Assembly: GCF_019219095.1 (NCBI RefSeq)
Contig: NZ_JAHUWH010000010.1
Location: forward strand, 62,001-126,000
Source: Acidovorax sp. sic0104
Lineage (GTDB): Bacteria > Pseudomonadota > Gammaproteobacteria > Burkholderiales > Burkholderiaceae_C
Reading direction: 5' to 3'
Length of the DNA stretch: 64,000 nucleotides
Shown: positions 53,099 through 61,764 of the stretch, piece by piece
Layout of the letters: the number at the start of each line of letters is the position of its first letter
Position numbering within the stretch: position 1 is the first letter of the stretch
Program-made: the position numbers and the translations under genes
The notes under the pieces: generated by a model
Database searches by the model: none
What the model was told of the DNA's origin: nothing
What the model saw: the letters and a program-made list of their open reading frames with translations, nothing else

Positions 53099-53415
53099 GC
53101 AGGGCTGTCGCAAAAAGGGAGTCAGGTGAAGCCGACGGATAGGAAAATCAACCGCACCAGCGCAAGTATGGCAGGGGTTTCGGGCAGACACGTGCCATAA
53201 GCCGCTGACGAGTCGTTAGTCGATTGGCAGGTCATGATCGAAGCAGTTGCTCAGCCCGTCGAACGTGAACGACGGCAATCAACGTTGATCGACTGCATTT
53301 CTCTGGTCGCCACGGGCCTCCACTCAGAAGCTTCCGGCGCCTGAGTACAAGCACTTGTCTTGACAGGCGTAGCTACATGGACGTTGCCGGGCTCCGCTGG
53401 ACCATGGGTGGCGCA
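53099..53415. other. Intergenic region
   Basis: About 315 bases between the LysR stop and the start of the PAS-GGDEF gene. It should hold the promoter of the latter. No gene or repeat recognised. Confidence 0.45.
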
Positions 53416-54306
53416 TCAGTGCAGCAGTACGGTGTCCGCCAGGTGTCCGTACACCGCGGCAATGCGGCGCAGGTGGCGCGATTCCGGGTGGGTCAGCAGC
53501 CACAGTTCGTTGTCGCACTCGGCCAGCGTGCCGGTGAGTGGGCGCAGGTCACTGCGGCCCATGGCCAGGAAGGTGGGCAGTACACCCACGCCTGCGCCGC
53601 GTGCCACCAGCTCCAGCACCGTGAGCAGGCTGTTCACGCGGAAGGTGGGTTGCACCTTGGGGTAGTGCTTCTTGCGCCAGCGCACCGAGGGATGGTCGGG
53701 CATGGAGTCGTCGGGCGCGATCCATGCAGCCCGGCCGGCCTGCACATCGGACATCGCCTCGGGACTGCTTGCGCCGGCGTAGAGCGCCGAGCGGATCATG
53801 CCCAGCTGCCGGCCCACCAGGTGCTGGGGTGGGCGCCTTGTGGCGCGCACGGCGATGTCGGTGTCGCGCCGCGTCAGGCTCACGAGCTCATTGCCAGCGT
53901 GCAGCTCGTACACCAGCGCAGGGTGGCGCGGCTGTAGCATTTGCAGGGCGGGCACGATGAGGCCGTGCAGCAGGGTGTCGGTGGTGGAGATGCGCACCGT
54001 GCCTGTGATTTGCTCGGGCTGCGCCTGCGTGGCTGCACGGGCGGTCTCCAGCGCAGCTTCCACGCGCTCGGCCTGCTCGGCCAGCGCCTGGGCCAGTTCC
54101 GACGCGCGGTAGCCCGCGCGCGATCGCTCGAACAGCGGCTGCCCCAGTCCGCGCTCGATGCGCTGGATGGCGCGGAACACGGTGGACGCATCCACGCCCA
54201 GGCGCTCGCCCGCCGCAGCGAGGGTGCCGGTGCGCACCATGGCCAGCACCACCTCCAGCTCAGCGGCGCCCAGGCGGTATTGCGTTGGTGCAATCGATGA
54301 TTTCAT
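53416..54306 (-). CDS. LysR-family transcriptional regulator
   Basis: A 296-aa regulator. HTH: LEVVLAMVRTGTLAAAGERLGVDASTVFRAIQRIERGLGQPLFERSRAGYRASELAQ. The effector domain includes GTVRISTTDTLLHGLIVPALQMLQPRHPALVYELH and ARGAGVGVLPTFLA. The start at 54306 was chosen (MKSSIAPTQY); ATG 54321 is in frame too. It diverges from the glutathione S-transferase genes with 139 bases between and probably controls them. Confidence 0.88.
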   Translation of the reverse strand: MKSSIAPTQYRLGAAELEVVLAMVRTGTLAAAGERLGVDASTVFRAIQRIERGLGQPLFERSRAGYRASELAQALAEQAERVEAALETARAATQAQPEQITGTVRISTTDTLLHGLIVPALQMLQPRHPALVYELHAGNELVSLTRRDTDIAVRATRRPPQHLVGRQLGMIRSALYAGASSPEAMSDVQAGRAAWIAPDDSMPDHPSVRWRKKHYPKVQPTFRVNSLLTVLELVARGAGVGVLPTFLAMGRSDLRPLTGTLAECDNELWLLTHPESRHLRRIAAVYGHLADTVLLH

Positions 54307-54389
54307 GGGTGCGGATTTCATTGGCGTGAATGCAATCATAGATTCTGCCTGTCGCCGGATGCCGATGCGAGTGCATCCGGAGGCCTTTG

Positions 54390-54423
54390 TTCCACCGCTT
54401 GGTTCCACCGCTTGGTTCCACCG
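54390..54423. repeat. 13-bp tandem repeat in the LysR/GST gap
   Basis: TTCCACCGCTTGG occurs twice (54390-54402, 54403-54415), followed by a third partial TTCCACCG (54416-54423). Lies 23 bases before the GST start, in a place where LysR could bind. Confidence 0.7.
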
Positions 54424-54445
54424 ATCCCACAGAAAGACCTTTGCC

Positions 54446-55054
54446 ATGAAGCTCTACTACGCCCCCGGCGCCTGCTCCCTCGCCGTCCACATCGCCCTGC
54501 GCGAGGTGGGCGCCACCTTCGATCTGGTGAAGGTCGACCTGGCGCACCACACCACCGAGGCCGGTGCCAACTTCTTCGACATCTCGCCGCGCGGGTATGT
54601 GCCGCTGCTGGAGCTGTCCGATGCATCGCGCCACAGCGAAGGCGCGGCGCTGCTGCAGTACGTGGCCGACCTGGACCCGGCGCAAGCGCTGATCGGGCGG
54701 CCCGGCTCGCGCGAGCGGCTGGCCGTGGTGCAGTGGCTTACCTTCATCAGCACAGAGCTGCACAAGGGCTTCAGTCCCTGGCTGTGGCACAAGGAAACGG
54801 CTGACTCCACGCGGCAGACGGTGAAGGCCAGGCTGGCCACGCGCTTCGCAGAAATGGAGGCCGTGCTGTCGCAGCGCGACTACCTTGTGGGCAGCTACAG
54901 CGTGGCCGATGCGTATGGCTTCACGATCATGAACTGGGCAAACCTGCTGGGCATTCCGCTCACGGCGTACCCGCAGGTGCAGGCCTGGATGGCGCGTGTG
55001 GCCGCGCGCCCACAGGTGCAGGCCGCGTTGCGGGCCGAGGGGCTGGCATCGTGA
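54446..55054 (+). CDS. Glutathione S-transferase (GstB-like, beta class)
   Basis: A 202-aa GST. MKLYYAPGACSLAVHIALREVG is the beta-class start with the active-site cysteine C10; NFFDISPRGYVPLLELSD contains the cis-proline and SEGAALLQYVADLDP the glutathione-binding turn. The C-terminal domain holds SVADAYGFTIMNWA. It joins glutathione to electrophiles. Its stop overlaps the GTG start of a second GST gene (GTGA). Confidence 0.9.
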   Translation: MKLYYAPGACSLAVHIALREVGATFDLVKVDLAHHTTEAGANFFDISPRGYVPLLELSDASRHSEGAALLQYVADLDPAQALIGRPGSRERLAVVQWLTFISTELHKGFSPWLWHKETADSTRQTVKARLATRFAEMEAVLSQRDYLVGSYSVADAYGFTIMNWANLLGIPLTAYPQVQAWMARVAARPQVQAALRAEGLAS

Positions 55055-55776
55055 ACGCCGCTGCGCTGCAGCCGGTTGCGGCGGCGTCGGGGCTCACGCT
55101 GATCTCGCATGCGCTGTGCCCCTATGTGCAGCGCGTGGCCATCGTGCTGCACGAGAAAGGCCTGGCATTCGAGCGCCGCACGATCGACCTGGCGCACAAG
55201 CCTGACTGGTTCCTGGAGGTTTCGCCGCTGGGCAAGACCCCCGTGCTGCAGGTGCGAGGCGAGAGCCTGTTCGAGTCCGCCGTGATCTGCGAGTACCTGG
55301 AGGAAGTCGCCATGCCAGCACTGCACCCGCAAGAGCCTTTGCAGCGTGCCCGCCATCGCGCGTGGATGGAGTTCGGCTCCACCGTGCTCTCCGGCATCGG
55401 TGCGTTCTACAACGCGCCCAGCGAGGCGCTGCTGCGTGACCGAGCCCAGGACCTGCGCGCGCGTTTCGTTCAACTGGAGCAAGTGCTCGCAGAACGCCCG
55501 CATGCAGGACCGTACTTTGCCGGGCCGGGCTTCGGCATGGTCGACGGGGTGTTCGGACCGGTGTTCCGCTACTTCGACGTGCTGGACAGTGTGCCTGGCA
55601 TGGCGGACTTTGCGCTCTGGCAGGGCCTGCCGCAGGTGGCGCGCTGGCGGGCGGCGCTGGCGGCGCGGGCGTCGGTGCAGCAGGCGGTGGGCGCGGACTA
55701 TGCCGAAGGCCTGCGCGCCTTCCTGTTCGCGCGCGGCTCGGCACTGTCGCGGCGCATGGGCGCGCCGGCCGCGTAG
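55051..55776 (+). CDS. Glutathione S-transferase, second gene
   Basis: A 241-aa [54 protein letters not shown] has a CPYVQ active site as in omega-type or GSH-dependent dehydroascorbate reductase-like enzymes; [13 protein letters not shown] follows. The GTG start overlaps the preceding stop, so translation is coupled. Its 3' end overlaps the convergent rluE-like gene by 79 bases. Confidence 0.88.
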   Translation: MNAAALQPVAAASGLTLISHALCPYVQRVAIVLHEKGLAFERRTIDLAHKPDWFLEVSPLGKTPVLQVRGESLFESAVICEYLEEVAMPALHPQEPLQRARHRAWMEFGSTVLSGIGAFYNAPSEALLRDRAQDLRARFVQLEQVLAERPHAGPYFAGPGFGMVDGVFGPVFRYFDVLDSVPGMADFALWQGLPQVARWRAALAARASVQQAVGADYAEGLRAFLFARGSALSRRMGAPAA

Positions 55777-56324
55777 GCCTCAGCGTCTTCAGCGGCCCAG
55801 TCGCCCGACGCGAGGCCCTGCAGCGTGTACGGCCCGATGGCCGCACGCACGAGCCGCAGCGTGGGGTAGCCGACGGCTGCCGTCATGCGCCGCACTTGGC
55901 GGTTGCGGCCCTCGCGGATGATGAGCTCGAGCCAGGCAGTGGGGATGGCTATGCGCTCGCGAATGGGTGGGTTGCGCGGCCCTACGGGCGGCGCGTCCTG
56001 CAGCAAGCGGGCACGGGCGGGCAGGGTGGGGCCGTCGTTCAGCACCACGCCGCTGCGCAGCGCAGCCAGCGCGGCCTCGTCTGGGATGCCCTCCACCTGC
56101 ACCCAGTAGGTTTTCTCCATCTTGAATCGCGGGTCGGATATGCGGGCCTGCAGCTTGCCGTCGCTGGTGAGCAGCAGCAGGCCTTCGCTGTCGGCATCAA
56201 GCCGGCCCGCCACGTACACCCCGGGCAGGTCGATGTAGTCCTTGAGGCCCTGCCACTTGCCCTCGGCCGTGAACTGGCTCAGCACGCCATAGGGTTTGTT
56301 GAAGCGGATGAGGTGGGGCGTCAT
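55698..56324 (-). CDS. rluE: 23S rRNA pseudouridine synthase, RluE type
   Basis: A 208-aa RsuA-superfamily enzyme. [55 protein letters not shown] matches RluE, which modifies U2457; the catalytic aspartate lies in [36 protein letters not shown] is the second signature. The C-terminal tail [21 protein letters not shown] is basic and lies over the end of the GST gene. Confidence 0.9.
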   Translation of the reverse strand: MTPHLIRFNKPYGVLSQFTAEGKWQGLKDYIDLPGVYVAGRLDADSEGLLLLTSDGKLQARISDPRFKMEKTYWVQVEGIPDEAALAALRSGVVLNDGPTLPARARLLQDAPPVGPRNPPIRERIAIPTAWLELIIREGRNRQVRRMTAAVGYPTLRLVRAAIGPYTLQGLASGDWAAEDAEAYAAGAPMRRDSAEPRANRKARRPSA

Positions 56325-56378
56325 GCGGAATTTTTCTGATCAAATTGGTTTGTAGCGTAATATGGTTGTGCGTTGTGT

Positions 56379-56395
56379 GCTATTGAATGTGTAGC
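56379..56395. repeat. Dispersed 17-bp palindrome, copy 5
   Basis: GCTATtgaatgtGTAGC, just after the stop of the M23 peptidase gene, in a short AT-rich gap. Confidence 0.6.
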
Positions 56396-56410
56396 ACTTG
56401 GCGGGGGCCA

Positions 56411-57346
56411 TCATGCGGGCACGAACAGCGCCGGGTCCACCATCGTGCGGTTGAGCATCACGCCCCAATGCAGGTGTGGTCCTGTCACGCGGCCTGTGGC
56501 GCCCACTTTGCAGAACGCTTCGCCCGCTTTCACCACATCGCCCACGCGCACATCCATGCTGCTCAGGTGGGCGTACACCGTCAACAGGCCCTGGCCGTGG
56601 TCGAGCCAGACGCTGCCGCCGCTGAAGAAATAGTCGCCCACGTCGATCACCCTGCCTGCCAGAGGCGCCACGATGGGCGTGCCCGTGCCGGCCGCGATGT
56701 CCATGCCGCTGTGCGGATTGCGCGACTGTCCGTTGAAAACGCGCCGCAGCCCGAACGAGCTGGATCTCCGGCCCGGCACCGGCACGCGCATGCGCAGCGA
56801 TGCCAGCGCCTGGCCCGCTGGCTGGTCGGTGAAGGCTGCCACGACCACCGCCTGGTGATCGCGCTCGCGCTCGTAGCGGGCCTGGTCTTCGGGCGACAGG
56901 TCCACCTTGCCGGGTGCGACCTTGAGCTGCTGCTCCTTGTACTGTTTGGCGGCAATGCGGTACGGCACCTGGCGCGCACTGCCCTCGCGTTGCTTGCCGC
57001 CCGCAGGCTGCACGGTGATGAAGGCGTCGCCCGGCTCCGCGGCCAGCGGTATGCCCACCACGGCTGTCCAGTCGATGGCATCGCCCAGCACGAGCACCGG
57101 CACATCCACGTCGCCCTGGCGCACATGTGCGACCGGCCGCGTGGCCGCCGGGCCCAGAGACAGGCGCGCCACGCCACCGGGTACTGGCAGGGCCTGGGGC
57201 CACACTGCGGGCGCGGGCGGCAGGGGCTTGGCATGCAGCCGGCCGGTGGCGGGCAGGGCCAGCAGCCCGCCCGCGACGATCAAGGCGCTGCGGCGGGTCA
57301 GTGCGGGCAGGGGGTGGGGCGCGAGGGGGCTGTGGATCTTGGGCAC
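56411..57346 (-). CDS. M23-family zinc metallopeptidase (LytM-like), exported
   Basis: A protein of about 311 aa. After a short leader, TRRSALIVAGGLLALPATGRLHA is a twin-arginine-like signal. Zinc ligands are in HSGMD and HLHWG, within NPHSGMDIAAGTGTPIVAPLAGRVIDVGDYFF...HLSSMDVRVGDVVKAGEAFCKVGATGRVTGPHLHWG. The region before resembles the N-terminal domain of M23 peptidases that covers the active site. It cleaves cross-links in peptidoglycan. No ATG lies near the signal; the GTG at 57346 is my choice, and an ATG at 57478 would add an odd leader. Confidence 0.85.
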   Translation of the reverse strand: MPKIHSPLAPHPLPALTRRSALIVAGGLLALPATGRLHAKPLPPAPAVWPQALPVPGGVARLSLGPAATRPVAHVRQGDVDVPVLVLGDAIDWTAVVGIPLAAEPGDAFITVQPAGGKQREGSARQVPYRIAAKQYKEQQLKVAPGKVDLSPEDQARYERERDHQAVVVAAFTDQPAGQALASLRMRVPVPGRRSSSFGLRRVFNGQSRNPHSGMDIAAGTGTPIVAPLAGRVIDVGDYFFSGGSVWLDHGQGLLTVYAHLSSMDVRVGDVVKAGEAFCKVGATGRVTGPHLHWGVMLNRTMVDPALFVPA

Positions 57347-57486
57347 GGCGGGCAATGAAAGCGTTGGGTGGTTGGTGGTGGGCGGCACGCGCAGCGGCGG
57401 GCGGGCGTGCACCGGCGATTGTGCCGCCGCGCCGCTGCGGCATCCGCCTACATGGGCGCTCGCGCTGCTTCGCCACAATCTTGCGC

Positions 57487-58782
57487 ATGCCCCACGCTGG
57501 CCCCCGCCGCCTCTCCACCCCCGTCACCGTGTTGCTGACCGCGCTGATTACCGGCGCCTTCGTGCTGCTGGCACTGAACTTCACGGCCGGCGAGAAAAAG
57601 GTGCAGCAGCAACTGCCCCGCCTGTACAACGCCGCCAGCCCGCAGTTCGAACGTGCTCTGGGCAGCCTGCTGGGGCCCGGCATCGAGGGAGGCAACGAAG
57701 TGACCGAGCTTCTTAACGGTGACCAGATCTTTCCGCCCATGCTGGCAGCCATCAAGGCTGCGCAAAAGAGCGTCACCTTCGAGACCTATATCTACTGGTC
57801 AGGCGACATCGGCAAGCAGTTCGCCGACGCGCTCAGCGAACGGGCGCAGGCCGGCGTGCAGGTGCACGTGCTGCTCGACTGGGTGGGAAGCGCCAAGATG
57901 GAGGACAGCTACCTGGCCGAGATGGAGCGGGCGGGCGTGCAGATCAAGAAATTTCACCAGCCCCACTGGTACAACCTGGCACGCCTGAACAATCGCACGC
58001 ACCGCAAGCTGCTGGTGGTGGACGGCCAGGTGGGATTTACCGGTGGCGTGGGCATTGCGCCCGAATGGACGGGCAATGCGCAAAATCCCGACCACTGGCG
58101 TGACTCGCACTACCTGGTGCGCGGGCCCGTGGTGGCGCAGATGCAGGCCACGTTTCTGGATAACTGGCTCAAGGTCACGGGCAAGGTGCTGCATGGCGAT
58201 GCGTACTTTCCGCCCATCGCCGCCGCAGGGAATCAGAAGGCGCAGATGTTCTCCAGCTCGCCGTCGAGCGGCAGCGAAAGCATGCAGCTCATGTACCACC
58301 TGGCCATCACGGCGGCACAGCGCAGCATCGATTTGTCGGTGGCGTACTTCGTGCCCGATGACTTGACGCAGAAGCTGCTAATGGATGCGCTCAAGCGTGG
58401 TGTGCGCGTGCGCCTGGTCACCCCCGGCGAGCACACCGACACCGAGACCGTGAAGGCCGCGTCCCGTGCCACCTGGGGCGATCTGCTGCAGGCCGGCGCC
58501 GAGATCTACGAGTACCGCCCCACCATGTACCACTGCAAGGTCATGATCGTGGACCAACTGCTGGTGTCGGTGGGCTCCACCAACTTCGACAACCGGTCCT
58601 TCCGCCTGAACGACGAGGCCAACCTGAACGTCTATGACGCCGCATTCGCGCAGCGGCAGACCGTGGTGTTCGAGGACGACATCAAGCGGTCGCGCCGCGT
58701 GACGCACGCGGACTGGCTGGAGCGGCCGCTGCGCGAGCGGCTGCACGAGACGATGACGGGGTTGCTGCGGTCGCAGTTGTGA
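57487..58782 (+). CDS. Phospholipase D-family protein, cardiolipin synthase-like
   Basis: A 431-aa enzyme with one N-terminal membrane segment (VTVLLTALITGAFVLLALNF). Two HKD motifs: HRKLLVVDGQVGFTGG and HCKVMIVDQLLVSVGSTNFDNRS. YIYWSGDIGKQFADAL is typical of Cls-type enzymes. It should condense phosphatidyl lipids to cardiolipin or transfer phosphatidyl groups at the inner membrane. The ATG at 57487 fits the membrane anchor. Divergent from the M23 peptidase gene. Confidence 0.88.
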   Translation: MPHAGPRRLSTPVTVLLTALITGAFVLLALNFTAGEKKVQQQLPRLYNAASPQFERALGSLLGPGIEGGNEVTELLNGDQIFPPMLAAIKAAQKSVTFETYIYWSGDIGKQFADALSERAQAGVQVHVLLDWVGSAKMEDSYLAEMERAGVQIKKFHQPHWYNLARLNNRTHRKLLVVDGQVGFTGGVGIAPEWTGNAQNPDHWRDSHYLVRGPVVAQMQATFLDNWLKVTGKVLHGDAYFPPIAAAGNQKAQMFSSSPSSGSESMQLMYHLAITAAQRSIDLSVAYFVPDDLTQKLLMDALKRGVRVRLVTPGEHTDTETVKAASRATWGDLLQAGAEIYEYRPTMYHCKVMIVDQLLVSVGSTNFDNRSFRLNDEANLNVYDAAFAQRQTVVFEDDIKRSRRVTHADWLERPLRERLHETMTGLLRSQL

Positions 58783-58906
58783 GGGATGTTTTCCCGTGCA
58801 CCCGAGCGGCGGCGGGGGCTGGCGAAGTGTTTCTCGATCTGTGCAGAAGGCGGGATTTGATTTCTATGAGAAACACCTCGGCGTGATCGCACGGCTGCGG
58901 CGTGCG

Positions 58907-59155
58907 TCAGTGCGTCACGAATTCGTACGCCACTTCCTCGCTCTCCACCATGTCCAGCACGTCGTTGAGCTCGTCGTCGGTTTCGCTGCTGCTCCACATG
59001 TCTTCGGGGTCCGATGCGAACAGTGGCTCGACGGCGATGTCCAGGAATTTGCCTTCGGCCATCTGGATCACGGGCGTGCCTTCGGAGGTCTCGACCAGTT
59101 GCCAGTCGTCGGGCACGGTCATTTCAAGCTGGATGGTGACGTTGAGTTTTTTCAT
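58907..59155 (-). CDS. Small acidic conserved protein (82 aa)
   Basis: MKKLNVTIQLEMTVPDDWQLVETSEGTPVIQMAEGKFLDIAVEPLFASDPEDMWSSSE is followed by an acidic end (TDDELNDVLDMVESEEVAYEFVTH). AAGGAA lies before the ATG at 59155. Pattern: a short beta domain and an acidic helix. No family recognised. Confidence 0.7.
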   Translation of the reverse strand: MKKLNVTIQLEMTVPDDWQLVETSEGTPVIQMAEGKFLDIAVEPLFASDPEDMWSSSETDDELNDVLDMVESEEVAYEFVTH

Positions 59156-59439
59156 GGTGTTCCTTGTGTGAGGGGGTCGTCCGCGCAGGGCTGATCGATG
59201 GATTCGCAGTTCTATGGTCGACGGCCGATCCATGGATGACCCACCGGCGAAACGGTGGATCGGGCTTGCAGGGTAACCCAGCACGGTGGCAGTGCGTACG
59301 CGGTGCCATCATTGGCGCCCGCTCGGCATGGTTGATGCTAGTGGCTGGAGTATTCTTTTTCGTGCGTTCTGCCGGGGTGGCGTCTGCTGCGCCGCGCCGG
59401 GATGCCGCTGTCCCATCCCCTCCTGGAGCCTCTTCAAAA

Positions 59440-60225
59440 ATGATCACCAAGAAAACACTCGCCGTGGCTGCCACCGTCCTGTTGGCGAGCCTGTCCCTCT
59501 TCAGCCAGGCGGCCCAGGCCGGCCCCCGGCTCGACAAGATACTGGAGACCAAGGTCATCCGCGTGGGTACGCCGGGCGACTACCGGCCGTTTGCCATCAA
59601 GACGGACGCCGGCCTGTCGGGCCATGACATCGATGTGATCGAGGCCATGGCCAAGGAGCTGGGCGTGAAGGTCGAGTATGTGCCAACGTCCTGGCCCAAC
59701 CTGATGAAGGACTTGCAGTCCGACCAGTTCGACATCGCCGTGGGCGGCATCACGCGCAACGTGGCGCGCATCCGTCTGGTCGAGATGCTGCCGGGCTACG
59801 CGCCTTTCGGCAAGGTGGCGCTGGTGCGTTCGGCCGAGAAGGCCAAGTACAACACCGTGGACGACCTGAACAAGCCGAACGTGCGGGTGATCAAGAACCC
59901 CGGCGGCACCAACGAGACCTTCGTGCTGCAGAACCTCAAGGCCGCGCAGGTCAGCACGCACGAGAAGAACGCCGAGATCCCCGCGCTCATCGCCGAGGGC
60001 AAGGGCGACGTGATGATCACCGAGACGTATGAAGCGGTGGTCTACAGCAAGGCCGACCCGCGCCTTCATGCCGCGTTCATCGATGCGCCACTCACGCCCA
60101 AGAGCTACCTGGGCTTCATGCTGCCCAAGGACGATGCGGACTACACCCGGGTGATGAACTTCGTCTGGGGCCAGGTGGACAGCCGGGGCGTGCTCAAGCA
60201 GGCCGCCGACAAGTGGCTCAAGTGA
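59440..60225 (+). CDS. Periplasmic solute-binding-fold protein resembling cyclohexadienyl dehydratase (PheC)
   Basis: A 261-aa protein with a Sec signal (to AAQA). The mature part LDKILETKVIRVGTPGDYRPF, VEYVPTSWPNLMKDLQSDQFDIAVGGIT and VIKNPGGTNETFVLQNLKAAQV follows PheC of Pseudomonas aeruginosa closely, so it may convert arogenate or prephenate in the periplasm; it could also be an ABC amino-acid receptor of the same fold. No ABC permease or ATPase gene is near, which supports the enzyme. ATG at 59440; the frame is open further upstream. Confidence 0.82.
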   Translation: MITKKTLAVAATVLLASLSLFSQAAQAGPRLDKILETKVIRVGTPGDYRPFAIKTDAGLSGHDIDVIEAMAKELGVKVEYVPTSWPNLMKDLQSDQFDIAVGGITRNVARIRLVEMLPGYAPFGKVALVRSAEKAKYNTVDDLNKPNVRVIKNPGGTNETFVLQNLKAAQVSTHEKNAEIPALIAEGKGDVMITETYEAVVYSKADPRLHAAFIDAPLTPKSYLGFMLPKDDADYTRVMNFVWGQVDSRGVLKQAADKWLK

Positions 60226-60283
60226 CGACCGGCCTTTGACGTGCGGGCGGGCCGGGCCCCTGGGCTCGGCCGCTGGCGGGACG

Positions 60284-60757
60284 CTACTCCGCCGGAATGT
60301 CCGCCTCGATCAGTTGCGCGAGCAGCTGCAGCGATTCCTGCCACCCCAGGTAGCAGGCTTCGGTGGGGATCACTGCCGGGATGCCTGCCTGCTCGATGGA
60401 GATATCGGTACCCACCAACACCTTGCGCAGTGCAATGGTGGTGCGCATCTCGCCCGGCAGGTTGGGGTCGTCGAACCGGTCGGTGTGCACGATGCGCTCG
60501 CCCGGCACCAGCTCCAGGTATTCGCCACCGAACGCATGGGTCTGGCCATGGCTGAAGTTGGTGAATTGCATGCGGTAGCTGCCGCCCACCCGGGCGTCCA
60601 TGCTCAGCACCCGGCCCGTGAAACCGTGTGGGGGCAGCCACTTGCACATCGCGTCCGGGTCCATAAAGGCGCGGTACACGCGCTCGGGCGGGGCGCGAAG
60701 CACGCGGTGCAGGGTCACTGTGCCGGTGGCTGCGGCGGTGGGTTCGGTGGTCGTCAT
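60284..60757 (-). CDS. SRPBCC/AHSA1-type START-fold protein
   Basis: A 157-aa protein: VTLHRVLRAPPERVYRAFMDPDAMCKWLPPHGFTGRVLSMDARVGGSYRMQF is the AHSA1 signature, and CYLGWQESLQLLAQLIEADI the closing helix. The fold forms a hydrophobic pocket. AAGGAG lies 6 bases before the ATG at 60757. Function unknown, and commonly linked to stress or lipid binding. Confidence 0.88.
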   Translation of the reverse strand: MTTTEPTAAATGTVTLHRVLRAPPERVYRAFMDPDAMCKWLPPHGFTGRVLSMDARVGGSYRMQFTNFSHGQTHAFGGEYLELVPGERIVHTDRFDDPNLPGEMRTTIALRKVLVGTDISIEQAGIPAVIPTEACYLGWQESLQLLAQLIEADIPAE

Positions 60758-60922
60758 GGCAGTCTCCTTGGATGTCAACGGCTAAGGGGGTGATGCGGGC
60801 TGCGCGGGTTTCCCTTTGCATGCTCACACTCCTACGACGAACGGCACCGCACGTTTTCGACACATGCAATCGCCATCGGTGCAGTTTTTTTCGCGCGGGG
60901 CGGAAGGCCACCCCGCCATGCC

Positions 60923-61240
60923 TCATGCGGCCACGGTCCGCGCGCGAAAGCTTTCCGTGCCCGCAGCCCAGGTCAGCAGGCGGTCGATGTTCGGGTGCTT
61001 GCCGGGAAATGCCTTGGCGTCGGCCGTGTGCTCGGCATACCACTCCAGCCCCAGATTGGCGGCTTTGGGCGTGATGCTGCCGCCATAGAGGGCCGCCAGC
61101 GCGGCGTACACCACCAGGGAGCCGGCCTGGCCAGGCTTGTTCTCGATCGTGGCGATGACCTGCCCGTCGGCGCCCAGCAGATGCAGGGCGGCGAGGTGGG
61201 TGGTGGCGGGAAGTTGCTGGAGGCGGTCTGCGAAGTTCAT
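60923..61240 (-). CDS. DUF2322 family protein
   Basis: A 105-aa protein with MNFADRLQQLPATTHLAALHLL, IENKPGQAGSLVVYAALAALYGG and AEHTADAKAFPGKHPNIDRLL, which match DUF2322 of beta- and gamma-proteobacteria. No function known. ATG at 61240 (61249 possible). Confidence 0.85.
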   Translation of the reverse strand: MNFADRLQQLPATTHLAALHLLGADGQVIATIENKPGQAGSLVVYAALAALYGGSITPKAANLGLEWYAEHTADAKAFPGKHPNIDRLLTWAAGTESFRARTVAA

Positions 61241-61257
61241 GGACAACATTGATTTGA

Positions 61258-61295
61258 ATAAAAAAAGGCCTGAACCGCCCACGGAGCAAGCGGTT
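61258..61295 (-). terminator. Probable terminator after the GIY-YIG-like gene
   Basis: On the minus strand AACCGC...GCGGTT (61295-61273, 11-base loop) is followed by CAGGCC and a run of seven T, about 50 bases after the stop at 61346. It overlaps the flank of palindrome copy 6. Confidence 0.55.
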
Positions 61296-61298
61296 TTT

Positions 61299-61315
61299 GC
61301 TATGGAAAACGCAGC
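61299..61315. repeat. Dispersed 17-bp palindrome, copy 6
   Basis: GCTATggaaaacGCAGC, one base off the consensus right arm. It lies beside the terminator hairpin, as in copy 2. Confidence 0.55.
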
Positions 61316-61345
61316 GAATATGCAGGAGGCCGTTGGCCGCTGCCG

Positions 61346-61717
61346 TCAAGCTTGCCACACACCAAAGCCCGCCGAGCGCAGGTCGATGCCAATTTCGATC
61401 TCCCGGTCCACCGCATCTTCGTAGCTCATGGGATTGAAGCCCTCGTACAGGTCGGGAAGAAGGTGCAGGCCGTATTGCTGCACGAAGCGGTTGGCCTGGA
61501 TGCCAGCCTTGTGCTTGTCAAAGCGTACGTCCGGGTCCAGGCCTGTCATGCCGACATACACGCAGGGCTTGCCTTCGATGTAGCCCGGGTTGTTCTTGCG
61601 AAAGCGCGGCTCCAGCAGCACGTCCTTGGACAGCTCGACGACGTAGACGTGGTGGTGGAGCCTGCGGCGGCGCGCGCGCCGGGCTGCAGGGGTGGACGGG
61701 GGCCTGGATGGTGCCAT
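61346..61717 (-). CDS. GIY-YIG-like nuclease-domain protein
   Basis: A 123-aa protein. After a basic leader (ARRARRRRLHHH) come HVYVVELSKDVL and KPCVYVGMTGLDPDVRFDKHKAGIQANRF, the first strand pair and arginine helix of the GIY-YIG fold, with the usual GIY and YIG reading VYV and YVG. The glutamate expected late may be in VDREIEIGID. It may cut or bind DNA. The ATG at 61717 is favoured over longer frames without family signal. Confidence 0.7.
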   Translation of the reverse strand: MAPSRPPSTPAARRARRRRLHHHVYVVELSKDVLLEPRFRKNNPGYIEGKPCVYVGMTGLDPDVRFDKHKAGIQANRFVQQYGLHLLPDLYEGFNPMSYEDAVDREIEIGIDLRSAGFGVWQA

Positions 61718-61764
61718 GCGGCGTCTGCGGGCTTTTCTGGCTGTGGCTTCGCCGTTCCGGGGGG

